Shown here: piece by piece, positions 21,969 to 32,698 of the stretch
Numbering within the stretch: the first letter of the stretch is position 1
Layout of the letters: the number at the start of each line of letters is the position of its first letter
Assembly: GCA_023614405.1 (NCBI GenBank)
Contig: CM042685.1
Location: 236,323,661 to 236,387,660, forward strand
Source: Avena insularis
Lineage: Eukaryota; Streptophyta; Magnoliopsida; Poales; Poaceae
Length of the DNA: 64,000 nt
Direction of reading: 5' to 3'
The notes under the pieces: model-generated
Seen by the model: the letters and a program-made list of their open reading frames with translations, nothing else
What the model was told of the DNA's origin: nothing
The model's database searches: none
Position numbers and translations under genes: made by a program

Positions 21969-22537
21969 TAGAGTGTTGAACCACTCACTAAGGTGTGACA
22001 AGGAGAGAAGCCCTCGCGCACTCCTCCTCCGACGGCGCCCGCCTCGCCTTGCCACGCCACGCCTCGCCACGACGCGCCCGTGCCGCGAGTTGCGGGAATC
22101 TCGCCGAGCCGAGCTTTATTTTGCTGGTTGGGAAAACTGATTATGAGTCATTAACGGACGCATTAATTACAGCCGTTTCCAGTTTTTATGGACGTAGACT
22201 ATTACCGACTCGGACGTGGGCTGAGCCCCACGATCTCCCTAACCTGGACTATATAAGCGTCTGCGCTAAACCTAATCGGTGAATTAATCCACACACGCGC
22301 CCTCCAGAACCTTGCGCCGCCGCTTTCATCTTCCCCATCCCGACTTGCGGCGTGCACCGCAGATCGGGACAGTAGGCCTTCGGAACCCCGCCTCTCGTGA
22401 ATCTGTACGGGCCAGGGGCGATCAGGTTTTTTGGGAGCACTCAAGTGCTACTACTGGCAACCACGACGAGGTCCAACGAGGAGTTCCCGAACGACGACTT
22501 CTTCCCGGACGTCAACGACCTCTTCGGCAACCTCAAC

Positions 22538-22578
22538 ATGGGCGACGGCTCTGCTGCGGATACTACCGTAACTGCATC
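22538..22578 (+). CDS. Putative LTR-encoded first gag exon (F copy)
   Basis: After the TATA at about 22250 the first ATG is at 22538 (CAACATGGGCGAC). The frame runs 41 bases to GTATGTGATC, a strong splice donor with GT at 22579. In D the equivalent exon is 47 bases; both leave two bases of the next codon, so the phase is conserved despite a 6-base length difference. The downstream exon is deleted in F. Confidence 0.5.
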
Positions 22579-22789
22579 GTATGTGATCTCAATCTCTCTC
22601 TTTCAGATTATGCTAGAGTTTCTAGTTCTAGCGTTTGGCATAGATGTGATAGGTTTATCTTGTATAGATGTAATATGTTCATCTACTTTGTTGATCTGCA
22701 TGATTGGTTTTACTACTGTTTGTATGATCATGCTTTATCAGTTTATTATTCGGAATAAATCATATGGATTATTGCTTATATTTCCAACA

Positions 22790-23119
22790 TGTTATTTGGA
22801 TGTCCCACTCAATGATACTGCTAAGAAGAAACTCATGGGGAGTATTAATGATGTTCTCATTATGGTTAACAATGCTTATGCCCCTGTTGATTTCTATGTT
22901 TTGAATGTTGAATACAATGCTTCTTGTCCTATTACTTTGGGAAGACCTTTTCTTAAAACAGTTGGTGCCATCATTGATATGAAAGAAGACACCATTAAAT
23001 ATCATTTTCCATTCAAGAAAGGTATTGAACACTTTCCTATGAGGAGAGAAAAGTTGCCTTTTGCTCCTCCTTTGAAAGCAAGATTTGATGTTAATGCTTC
23101 TTCATTTGAAAATACTTGA
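22790..23119 (+). pseudogene. C-terminal half of protease, element C
   Basis: Begins in frame right after the F LTR with CYLDVPLNDTAKKKLMGSIND and continues through DFYVLNVEYNASCPITLGRPFL to a stop after FDVNASSFENT. It equals the B protease (35786-35886 plus 54084-54314). The N-terminal half with the active-site Asp is deleted. No reverse transcriptase follows. Confidence 0.85.
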
Positions 23120-23752
23120 TTCTTCTTGCTTCTTGTGCCTAACTTAAAGGCGTTAAAGAAAAGTACTTGTTGGGAGATAACCCAAGAGTTTCCTTGAGTC
23201 TTGGAAGTTATTACTTCAGTAATGACCTTTCCTTATCCTTTTTGTTTGCTTTTTGTGCCAAGAATGACCTCTAATGAGAGGGAAGTAAGATTTGGGGAGT
23301 TGCTGTCCCGAAACAAATTTCTTTCCTCCACCAAAACAATTCGTGAGGAGGCTCTGTAAGTCGGATTGAGCTCAAAATTTACAAATAAATCCCACAGTAT
23401 GTTATCTAACTTTTGTTAGTTCAACATTTTTTATTTTAGCAACAGAAGATGTTCGAAAAAAATCGGTTTCTACCTGCTGGTCTGTTTTGACAGATTTCTG
23501 CCATTATTTGCATTTGCTTCTTATTGATTCCTTTTTGAGTTCTCTTTAGGTAAATTGAGATTTTTGAAGGAGTTAATACAGTAGCTTGTGATTTTAGTGA
23601 AAAGCCTTGCTATTTTAAAGCTTTTCCAGAGGTCTAATATATTGTGAATACACTAATGTTGCTAATGAAGATTGTATGAAGTTTTGTATGAAGGAAAAAT
23701 TTCAGGTGTAGAGTGAGAATGATGCAATGAGATGAAGAATGGACAAAAGCTC

Positions 23753-23765
23753 AAGCTTGGGGATG
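23753..23765 (+). promoter_or_regulatory. Internal polypurine-tract copy in C
   Basis: AAGCTTGGGGATG, identical to the terminal tract of C at 32685-32697. A second copy is at 23812-23824. Family A has the variant GGGGGAGT at both its own sites. Confidence 0.5.
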
Positions 23766-23817
23766 CCACCATGGTGTCACCCCAAGAAATATCCAAGAGG
23801 TACAAGCGTCAAAGCTT

Positions 23818-23853
23818 GGGGATGCCCAAGGCATCCCCTTCTTCATCAATAAA
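23818..23853 (+). promoter_or_regulatory. Hairpin followed by AATAAA in C
   Basis: GGGGATGCC, loop CAA, GGCATCCCC form a perfect 9-bp stem (23818-23838). AATAAA follows at 23848-23853. The same structure is at 28648-28668 in H. It may mark an RNA 3' end or a packaging structure. Confidence 0.5.
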
Positions 23854-24962
23854 AAGCTCAGGTCTGTCTAGACACTTCGTTTTTATTGTTTCATGCACAG
23901 TTGTGTTGTTCTTGGAGCGTCTTAGTTTTATTTTGCTTTGATTAGTTTGTTTATTTTTCTAAAGTAGTTTGGACCCCTGTTCTTGCTGTGTTTTTTGCAA
24001 ATAAGTTTGCTTGGTGTTTGGAAAGGAGTAGTAAGTTCTTGCTTGAAGTGCAAGAAGAGCTTGTATTGACTGTGACTTAGACTTTAGGATGACATGCTAG
24101 GTGTTGTTTTAGCATTATGCTTAGTGATTATTGATGTAGCATGTCTTGTTCCAAACAATTGGGATTGCTTAGTGTGCCTTTAAGAAATTATGCGTTGTTT
24201 TAGCATGCAAAAGCATAGTATTGTGGTATTCTCCTTTGATGCTTTACTTGAGTTGACTTGGAACATGCTCACACCATGTTATGACTCTCACAAGTCACCA
24301 TTAGCCTCTATGATCATTTAGTACTTGACTTGTAGTACCACTCTTTGCTTTGATTAGTTTGGTTTGTTGCATTGCATGATTTTGGCCATTATTGCTCTCT
24401 TAGTTGGTTGCTCCCAGTCTTTTGCTAGCCTCCACTTGTATGAGTAAGTTCTACTCATGCCTCCAACTCCCAAGAAACCAAGTTATTCCAAAGTGTCCAC
24501 TATAAACTCCTATGTTTGGTGTGTTACACCATTCCAAGTATATTCTTGTTTTCAACTATGTTCCAATTAAAAACTATTTTCGTTATATGAAAACTTAGTG
24601 ATTAAAGCCCTCACGAACTTGATGGCACACTTTATTCTTTGCCCCTAATAAACTTGAACCATTGTGACAACTTTGTTGTATATGCTTGCACTTATAAGTT
24701 GGAATTAGCAGAACCATGCTGTCACGGGGAACATTTTCAACATTGCACTTGTACCTTGTTGTACTCAGTTGATATCATGTTCTTTTGTCTATGGATGTCA
24801 CCAGTGTGAAATAAAGAGGGAAACTATAAGTCCATGGAGTTTGTATCCTGTGTTAGAGAAATGCCTGGGCAGCTAGCCTAAGCCATGCCTAATCATGGTG
24901 GAAACTTGCAGCATCACCATAATGAGCTATCTATGAAGCATCCTTAGTAAAAAGCTATACAT

Positions 24963-25238
24963 ATGGTAAATAAAAAGATTGTTGAGATGCTCATTGTCTG
25001 CTTGCCTTGTCATTTTGGTTATGGGAAAGCTCCTGTACCATGTGCAAGGGGTACCCCGTTGGCGATTCTCAATGATATGCAAATACTTATAGTGACAAGA
25101 ACTTACCTAGACCCGAAGTTGAGTATGCATGAGGTGTGGCCCTCGTATTCAAGGGGCATGAGATTGCCAACTTATACTTCGTCAAGCATATACTCCAGCT
25201 TTGCCACTTTAACCTTAACCACTTCAAGATTCTTATGA
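24963..25238 (+). CDS. Small conserved ORF in C 3' domain (function unknown)
   Basis: About 90 codons, ATG at 24963. Closest relative is the ORF at 30028 in H; the A copy at 3615-3923 is more diverged. Conserved motifs are CLPCHFGYG, PVPCARGTP, LNDMQIL and TRTYLDPKLSMHEV. No domain recognised. Its position, in the middle of a long non-coding domain, is constant across the three elements. Confidence 0.35.
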   Translation: MVNKKIVEMLIVCLPCHFGYGKAPVPCARGTPLAILNDMQILIVTRTYLDPKLSMHEVWPSYSRGMRLPTYTSSSIYSSFATLTLTTSRFL

Positions 25239-25520
25239 TAGGGGCAATGTGGGCTGAAAGCTAACAAGTACCATAATTTTTGGAAGCTCTTTTTGAAACT
25301 TGTAATCCTTGCTTCATTTATAAAAAAGGCCTTTCTTCCACCACTATTGACTCTCCACCTTCTACCTTTAGGCACCATTAAGAGAGCATAGTTGTCATTT
25401 TGTGTGTAGTGTTCCAAAGCTTATTAATTGATGCATATTGTGTTATTACTTGCTCTTGTGCTATTTGTTTCTAGTCACCCTTATGAACTTTGCAGGTGTC
25501 TTATGCATTTTATTGCTACT

Positions 25521-27042
25521 TGATACGTCGGAAACGTATATATAATTTTTGATGCTCCATGCTTGTTTAGTATCTACTTTGCTTTGCTTTGTCTATACTT
25601 TGAGGTGTTTTTATATCTTTTCTGGAACTAACCTATTAACAAGTTGCCAAAGTGCCGCTTGCTGTTTTTCTTTTTGGTTCCAGAAAGGCAGAAAATCAAT
25701 ATTCTCGGAATTGGACGGGACAAAAGCCAAAGTTATTATTTTCCTGGAGCAACACGGAACCACGAAGCAGAGCCAGAGGAGGGCCACAGGGTGGCCAAAC
25801 CCCCTAGCCGCGGGCAAGCCCTGGAGGCGCCTGGAGGGGGTATGGGCCCCCTGGACCCCCACCGACCTTGATTCCTGTGCCTATAATACGCCTCCGATGG
25901 GAAAACCCTAGGGAATCCAGAAGAAATCCATGAAAACCTCTGTAGCGCCGTCTCCACCGAAGGGGAGATTCGGGGGACAGAAAGTCTCTGTTCCGGCACC
26001 CTGCCGGGACGGGGAAGTGCCCCCGGAGCCATCTCCATCGATCTCCATCGCCATCTTCATCACCATTGCTGATTCCCATGATGAGGAGGGAGTAGTTCTT
26101 CCTCGAGGATAAGGGCTCTACCGGTAGCTATGTGTTCATCTCTCTCTCTCTCTCTATGCATGATCTTGTGGTCATGAACTTTGTAATCAAGTAGATCTAC
26201 CTTTCTACTCAAGTGCTTCATTAGATCTCTGCTCTCCCCATGTGTGTGAAAGTGACAGCGTGCACGCCATGGTGGCATTTAGGCTTGAGTCTACATAAAT
26301 ACTCTTTGTGCTTTAATAGATCTATGTTTTTCCCCACGTGTGTGAAAGTGACAGCGTGCATACCGTGTGTGGCACTTTGGCTAGATTGAATATTTGTTAT
26401 GAGTTATATTTGGAGTTGGATGTCTCTATGAAATTGTGGTGTTTGTTGGAACCATCTAGTGCTCAAGTTGACAGTGTGGGGTTATCTATATTGGGGAAGG
26501 CGAACTTTGAGGTGTGCTGTTATAGCCCTACCATGGATTAGAGTTTCCAACCGGAGAGTAGTTAAGAGTAGTATTATGAAGAGAGGATATTTATATGAGA
26601 GAGTGTTCACTAGTGAAAGTATGATCCCTAGGACTTGTTTCTAAGAATTGAAACACCGTTTGCTACTAGATCTATTGCATGTTTGCTTGCTTTAGTCTTT
26701 AACTCACCGTCAAGCTCTTTTCTGGCACTCACACACGTTACCCCACGTCAACAACAAGTCAGAAGCTATTTTCTAGAACCTTTACCACTTGTATTTCACT
26801 ATCTCTTCGCCTAACTAGTGAACCTATACACCTAACAAGTGTATTGGGTGTGTTGGGGACACAAGAGACTTCTTGTATCTTGATTGTTGGGTTGCTTGAG
26901 AGGGAATACCTTTGACCACTTCCTCCCTGAGTTTGATAAACTTGTTGGGTGATCCACTTAAGGGAAACTTGCTGCTGTTCTACAAACCTCTGCACTTGGA
27001 GTCCCAACAACTATCTACACGAATAGAAGTGCGTAGACATCA
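25521..27042 (+). repeat. 5' LTR of H
   Basis: 1,522 bp. TATA-like CCTATAATACG at about 25880. A CT microsatellite at about 26138-26156 is longer here than in the 3' LTR (about 31506-31516). Confidence 0.92.
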
Positions 27043-27052
27043 AGCTCTTTTC

Positions 27053-27069
27053 TGGCACGATTGCCGGGG
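27053..27069 (+). promoter_or_regulatory. Degenerate primer binding site of H
   Basis: TGGCACGATTGCCGGGG differs at three positions from the tRNA-Asp site of A, B and C (TGGCGCCGTTGCCGGGG). Confidence 0.75.
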
Positions 27070-27176
27070 AGGTAAGGTAAAAGGTACTCACATCCTCTGG
27101 TGTGAGTGCTCGAAGTTATTTCCTTCAGATTCTGCAATTTTGTCTTTTTGTTTCTTGTTTTCACTAATTAGGCGTA

Positions 27177-27900
27177 ATGGAAAACAACAACAAAATTAGA
27201 GAGCTTTATAGCATTTATCTTGAGTTAGGACATGAAGTGTTTGAAGAGAAAATTAAAAAACCTATGGAACTTTATTTTCATGCTAATAGCAATGTTATTA
27301 GTATGAATTTTTTGAACACCATTGTTGCTAATGCTATGGAAAAGTCTAAGCTTGAGGAAGCTAGTTTTGATGAAAATGATCTTTTTAGTCCCCCAGCTTT
27401 GGAAGATAGCTATTCTATTGCTTATGATGATACCAAACCTCCAATATATGATGATTACAAATGATGAGTATGATATTTTCAGTCCACCTACTATTGAGGA
27501 TAAAATCAATTATTATTACAATATGCCTCCTATATTTGATGATTATGGTGATGAGAATAATAATGATAGCTATTTTGTTGAATTTGCTCCCACTACAATT
27601 AATAAGAATGCCTTTGCCTATGTGAAGAGTAATAATCATTTTATGCATGTGGATCATGATAAAAATGTTTTATGTGATAGTTATATTGTTAATTTTGTTC
27701 ATGATGCTACTAAAAGTTATTATGAGAGAGGGAAACATGGTTTTATGTATCCCAACAATATTAAGTTTCCCCTCTTTATGTTGAAAATTTTGAAGTTGCA
27801 CTTGTTTTGCTTTCCTATGCTTGTTGCTTTGTGCTTTCATGACTTGTTTCTTTACAAGATTCCTATGCATAGGAAGTGGTTAGACTTAAATGTTCTTTGA
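27177..27900 (+). pseudogene. Single ORF of H with hydrophobic tail (one frameshift)
   Basis: ATG at 27177 starts MENNNKIRELYSIYLELG. The first frame ends at 27464; the protein continues from about 27466 in the next frame. The middle part has acidic repeats of the type IFSPP-(x)n-DDY, twice. The last about 75 residues carry SYIVNF, ATKSYYERGKHGF, the hydrophobic run FMLKILKLHLFCFPMLVALC and PMHRKW, clearly related to the tail of the A protease ORF (6187-6400). A single base lost near the end changes the last residues. The N-terminus resembles neither gag nor protease. A membrane role for the tail is inference. Confidence 0.65.
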
Positions 27901-30882
27901 ATTTTCTCCTTGGTGCTCTCTTTTAAATCAATTCATATTTCCTATGTGAGCATCTTTGAAACTATCATGCCTAACTTAAAGGCATTAAAGAAAAATACTT
28001 GTTGGGAGATAACCCAAGAGTTTTCTTGAGTCTTGGAAGTTATTACTTCTGTAATGACCTCTCCTTATCCTTTTTGTTTGTTTTTTGTGCCAAGAATGAC
28101 CTCTAATGAGAGGGAACTAAGATTTGGGGAGTTGCTGTCCCGAAACAGATTTCTGTCCTCCACCATAAAATTTTGTGAGGAGTCTCTGTAAGTCGGATTG
28201 AGCTGAAAATTTACAAATAAATCCACCAGTATGTTAGATAACTTTCGTTAGTTCAACACTTTTTTATTTGAGCAACAGAAGGTCTTAGAAAAAATCGGTT
28301 TCTACCTGCTGGTCTATTTTGACAGATGTCTGCCATTATTTGCATTTGCTTCTTATTGATTCCTTTTGAGTTCTCTTTTGGAGAATTGAGCTTTTTTAGG
28401 AGTTGCTACAGTATCTTGTGTTTTTGGTGAAAAGTCTTGCTGTTCCAAATCTTTGCCTAAAGGTCTATTATCTTTTGAATACACTAATGTTGCTAATGAA
28501 GATCGTGTGAAGTTTTGTATGAAGGAAAAATTTCAGGTGTAGAGAGAGAATGATGTAATGAGATGAAGAATGGAGAAAATCTCAAGCTTGGGGATGCCAC
28601 CCCGTGTCACCCCAAGAAATATTCAAGAGGTACAAGAGTCATAGCTTGGGGATGCCCAAGGCATCCCCTTCTTCATCAATAAAAATCTCAGGTCTTTCTA
28701 GACACTTCGTTTTTATTGTTTCATGCATTGTTGTGTTGTTCTTGGAGCGTCTTAGTTTTTGTTTTTGGTTTTCGGTTTCTTAGTTTGCTTGAGTAAGTTG
28801 GTTGGTTACACCACACTTCTTTTGGAGAGATACACACTCTGTCTCCATTGCCTAGAACACTCTAGTTTTCACTCTTATCATTTTGTGAGTGTTCTCTTTT
28901 GCTAGCACTGTGTTTAGCCTTAGTTTTCTTGTGCTTTCAGATTAGAACTTTTTAGTTCTTCTTTGTGAATTTGTGAGACAAGCTCATTGTTTTTTATTGA
29001 TTATTATCTTTGTGAGTTGTTTCAAATAAGTTGTTTGGTGTTGGAAAGAGTAGAAAGCTTCATGCTTAAGTGGTACAAAAGGGAGCTTGTTTGACTGTGG
29101 CTTAGACTTTATCATGTCATGCTAGGTGTTGTTTTTACCTTATGCTTAGTGATTATTGTTGTAGCATGTCTTGTTCCAAACAATTAGGATTTCTTACTGT
29201 GCCTTGAAGTAATCATGCGTTGTTTTAGCATACAAAAGCACAGTATTGTGGTATTCTCCTTTGATGCTTTGTTTGGGTTGACTTGGAACATGCTCACACC
29301 ATGTTATGACTATGAACTAGTCACCTTAGCCTCTATGATCATTTATTCCTTGACTTGTAGTACCACTTTATGCTTTGATTAGTAGTGTTTTGTTGCTCTG
29401 CATGATTATGGCCATTATTGCTCTCTTAGTTGGTTGCACCTAGTCTTTTTCTAGCCTCCACTTGTATGAGTAAGCTCTACTCATGCTTCCAACTCCCAAG
29501 AAACCAAGTTATTCCAAAGTGTCCACTATAAACTCCTATGCATGGTGTGTTACACCATTCCAAGTATATTCTTGTTTTCAGCTATCTTCCAATTAAAAAC
29601 TATTTTGTTATGTGAAAACTTAGTGATTAAAGCCCTCACAAACTTGATGGCACATTTTATATTCTTTGCCCCTAATAAACTTGAACCATTGTGACAAATT
29701 TGTTGTATATTCTTGCACTTATATGTTGGAATTAGCAGAACCGTGTTGTCACGAGGAACGTTTTCAACATTACACTTGTACTTTGTACTCATTTGATATC
29801 ATGCTCTTTTGTCTATGGATGTCACCGGTGTGAAATAAAGAGGGAACTTGTAAGTCCATGGAGTTTGTATCCTGTGTTAGAGAAACGCCTAGGCCGCTAG
29901 CCTAAGCCATGCCTAATCATGGTGGAAACTTGCAGCATCACCATAGTGACATCTATGAAGCATTAGTCTTATAAAAAAAGAGACACACTGAGGAAAGAAG
30001 AAAGAGAGAAAAAAGCACCATATTCCCATGGTACATAAGAAGATTGCTGAGATGCTCATTGTCTGCTTGCCTTGTCATTTTGGTTATGGGATAGCTCCTG
30101 TACCATGTGCAAGGGGTACCCCGTTGGCGGTTCTCAATGATATGCAAATACTTCCAGTGACAAGAACTTACCTGGACCCAAAGTTGAGTATGCATGAGGT
30201 GTGTCCCTCGTATTCAAGGGACATGAGATTTCCAACTTATACTTCGTCAAGCATATACTCTAGCTTTGCCACTTTAACCTTAACCACTTCAGGATGCTTA
30301 AGGTAGGGGAAATGAGGGCTGAAATCTAACAAGTACCATAATTTTTGGAAGCTCTTTTTGAAACTTGAAATCCCTGCTTCCTTTATAAAAGGCCTTTATT
30401 CCACCATTATTTGAGTCTCCACCTTCTACCTTTAGGCACCATTAAGAGAGCATAGTTGTCATTCTGTGTGCACTATTCCAAAGCTTATTGATTGATGCAT
30501 ATTGTGATATTACTTGTTCTTGTGCTATTTGTTTCTAGTCACCCTTGTGAACTTTAAAGGTGTCCTATGCATCTATATTGCTACTCTATGAGGGACAAGC
30601 TGATTGCCACCATGATATGTTTTCTGTATGTAAAACAAACAAACGTTTTTCAATGCATGTTATTCATGATCTTTGTTTGTATCCTTTCATGCTGCATGCA
30701 TAGTTACTATGTCCTATTGTTAGAACTCCATCTTTCATGCACAAGTTTAGAGTTCTTTGTTCTCAGCTTTCAATGCTTGCAAATGGTTTGATCCTGGTTT
30801 TGATGGTGCATGTCACCTCAAAAATTATTCTTTTTATCACTTACCTACTCGAGGACGAGCAGGAGTTAAGCTTGGGGATGCT
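27901..30882 (+). mobile_element. 3' non-coding domain of H
   Basis: Aligned throughout with C 23120-25520 and 32401-32698. It includes internal polypurine copies (28584-28596), the perfect hairpin at 28648-28668 followed by AATAAA, the small ORF at 30028-30306, a stem-loop CCTACTCG / CGAGCAGG at 30844-30863 and the terminal tract AAGCTTGGGGATG at 30868-30880. Confidence 0.8.
30028..30306 (+). CDS. Small conserved ORF in H 3' domain (function unknown)
   Basis: 92 codons, ATG at 30028. Same family as 24963-25238 in C and 3615-3923 in A, with CLPCHFGYG, PVPCARGTPLAVLNDMQIL and TYLDPKLSMHEV. Differences from C are mostly single substitutions and not obviously silent, so coding selection is not demonstrated. 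Confidence 0.35.
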   Translation: MVHKKIAEMLIVCLPCHFGYGIAPVPCARGTPLAVLNDMQILPVTRTYLDPKLSMHEVCPSYSRDMRFPTYTSSSIYSSFATLTLTTSGCLR

Positions 30883-32400
30883 TGATACGTCAAAAACGTA
30901 TCTATAATTTTTGATGCTCCATGCTTGTTTAGTATCTACTTTGCTTTGCTTTGTCTATACTTTGAGGTGTTTTTATATCTTTTCTGGAACTAACCTATTA
31001 ACAAGTTGCCATAGTGCCAGTTGCATGTTTTCTTCTGTTTTTGGTTCCAGAAAGGTAGAAAATCAATATTTTCGGAATTGGACGGGACAAAAGCCGAAGT
31101 TATTATTTTTCCCGGAGCAACACGGAACTACGAAGGAGAGCCAGAGAGGGGCCATAGGGTGGCCAAACCCCCTAGGCACGGGCAAGACCTGGAGGCGCCT
31201 GGAGGGGGTGTGGGCCCCCTGGACCCCCACCGACCTTGATTAATGCGCCTATAAGAAGCCTCCGATGGGAAAACCCTAGGGAATCCAGAAGAAATCCACG
31301 AAAACCTCTATAGCGCCACCGCCACCGAAGGGGAGATTCGGGGGACAGAAAGTCTCTGTTCCGGCACCCTACCGGGATGAGGAAGTGCCCCTGGAGCCAT
31401 CTCCATCAATATCCATCGCCATCTTCATCACTGTTGCTGATTCCCATGATGAGGAGGGAGTAGTTCTTCCTCGAGGCTAAGGGCTCTACCGGTAGCTATG
31501 TGTTCATCTCTCTCTATGCATGATCTTGTGGTCATGAGCTTTGTAATCAAGTAGATCTACCTTGCTACTCAAGTGCTTCACTAGATCTCTGCTCTCCCCA
31601 TGTGTGTGAAAGTGACAGCGTGCATGCCATGGTGGCACTTAGGCTTGAGTCTACATAAATACTCTTTGTGCTTTAATAGATAGATGCTTTTCCCCACGTG
31701 TGTGAAAGTGACAGCGTGCATACCCTGTGTGGCACTTTGTCTAGATTGAATAATTTTTATGAGTTATATTTTGAGTTGGATGTCTCTATGAAATTGTGGT
31801 GTTTGTTGGAACCATCTAGTGCTCAAGGTGACAGTGTGGGGTTATCTAGATTGGGGAAGGCGGACTTTGAGGTGTGCTGTTATAGCCCTACCATGAATTA
31901 GAGTGTCCAACCAGAGAGTAGTTAAGAGTAGTATCATGAAGAGAGGATATTTATATGAGAGAGTGTTCACTAGTGAAAGTATGATCCCTAGGCCTTGTTT
32001 CTTAGCATTGAAACACCGTTTGCTACTAGATCTATTGCATGTTTGCTTGCTTTAGTCTTTACCTCACCGTCAAGCTCTTTTCTGGCACTCACACACGTTA
32101 CCCCACGTCAACAACAATTCAGAAGCTATTTTCTGGAACCGTTACCACTCGTATTCCACTATCTCTTCACTGAACTAGTGCACCTATACACCTGACAAGT
32201 GTATTGGGTGTGTTGGGGACACAAGAGACTTCTTGTATCTTGATTGCAGGATTGCTTGAGAGGGAATACCTTTGTCCACTTCCTCCCTGAGTTCGATAAA
32301 CCTTGGGTGATCCACTTAAGGGAAACTTGCTGCTGTTCTACAAACCTCTGCACTTGGAGGCCCAACAACCGTCTACAATAATTGAAGTGCGTAGACATCA
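30883..32400 (+). repeat. 3' LTR of H
   Basis: 1,518 bp, matching 25521-27042. Preceded by the polypurine tract and followed by the duplicated target CTACT. Confidence 0.92.
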
Positions 32401-32698
32401 CTACTCTATGAGGGACAAGCTGATTGCCACTATGTTATGTTTTCTGCATGTGAAACAAACAAACGTTTTTCAATGCATGGTATTCATGATCTTTGTTTGT
32501 AGCTTATCATCTTGCATGCATAGTTACTATGTCCTATTGTTAGAACTCCATCTTTCATGCACATATTTAGAGTTCTTTGATCCCAGCTTTCAATGCTTGC
32601 AAATGGTTGGATCTTTGTGAGGGTGCATGTCACCTCAAAAATTATTCTTTTTATCACTTACCTACTCGAGGATGAGTAGGAGTTAAGCTTGGGGATGT
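32401..32698 (+). mobile_element. 3' non-coding domain of C, part 2
   Basis: Resumes the C sequence after H. Contains the stem-loop CCTACTCGAGGATGAGTAGG (32661-32680) and the terminal polypurine tract AAGCTTGGGGATG (32685-32697) directly before the 3' LTR. Confidence 0.85.

Larger units (their letters stand above)
21410..22789 (+). mobile_element. Element F: 3' remnant of a copia element
   Basis: Keeps about 400 bp of 3' non-coding sequence (21410-21813), ending in the polypurine tract TTTGTGGGGGAT, and a complete 3' LTR (21814-22789, TGTTGGAATTTG to TTTCCAACA). It matches D in reverse orientation. The following bases TGTTA (22790-22794) are the C protease sequence and would be the right target-site copy. 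The 5' LTR and coding region were lost in the deletion that also truncated C and E. Confidence 0.82.
23120..25520 (+). mobile_element. 3' non-coding domain of C, part 1
   Basis: Aligns with the 3' domains of H (27901-30580), B (54315-54790) and, in blocks, A. It contains a TTGGGAGATAACCCAA hairpin block after the stop, the shared block at 23474-23520, two internal polypurine-tract copies (23753-23765, 23812-23824) and a perfect hairpin at 23818-23838. The small ORF is at 24963-25238. It is interrupted by H at 25521. Confidence 0.8.
25521..32400 (+). mobile_element. Element H: small non-autonomous Sabrina-like element
   Basis: 6.9 kb, complete, inserted in the 3' domain of C. LTRs 25521-27042 and 30883-32400, TGATACGTC to GTAGACATCA. 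Target duplication CTACT (25516-25520 and 32401-32405) is perfect. The coding part is a single broken ORF (27177-27900) without gag core, protease or polymerase. The 3' domain is full length. The LTRs are roughly 95% alike by eye. Confidence 0.92.

Noticed and set aside
22312..22758. Alternative frame in the copia LTR that is also open in D (36167-36355, 53451-53657)
   Set aside because: No ATG at its start in any copy and it does not join the gag frame; the frame beginning at the first ATG explains the splice phase better.
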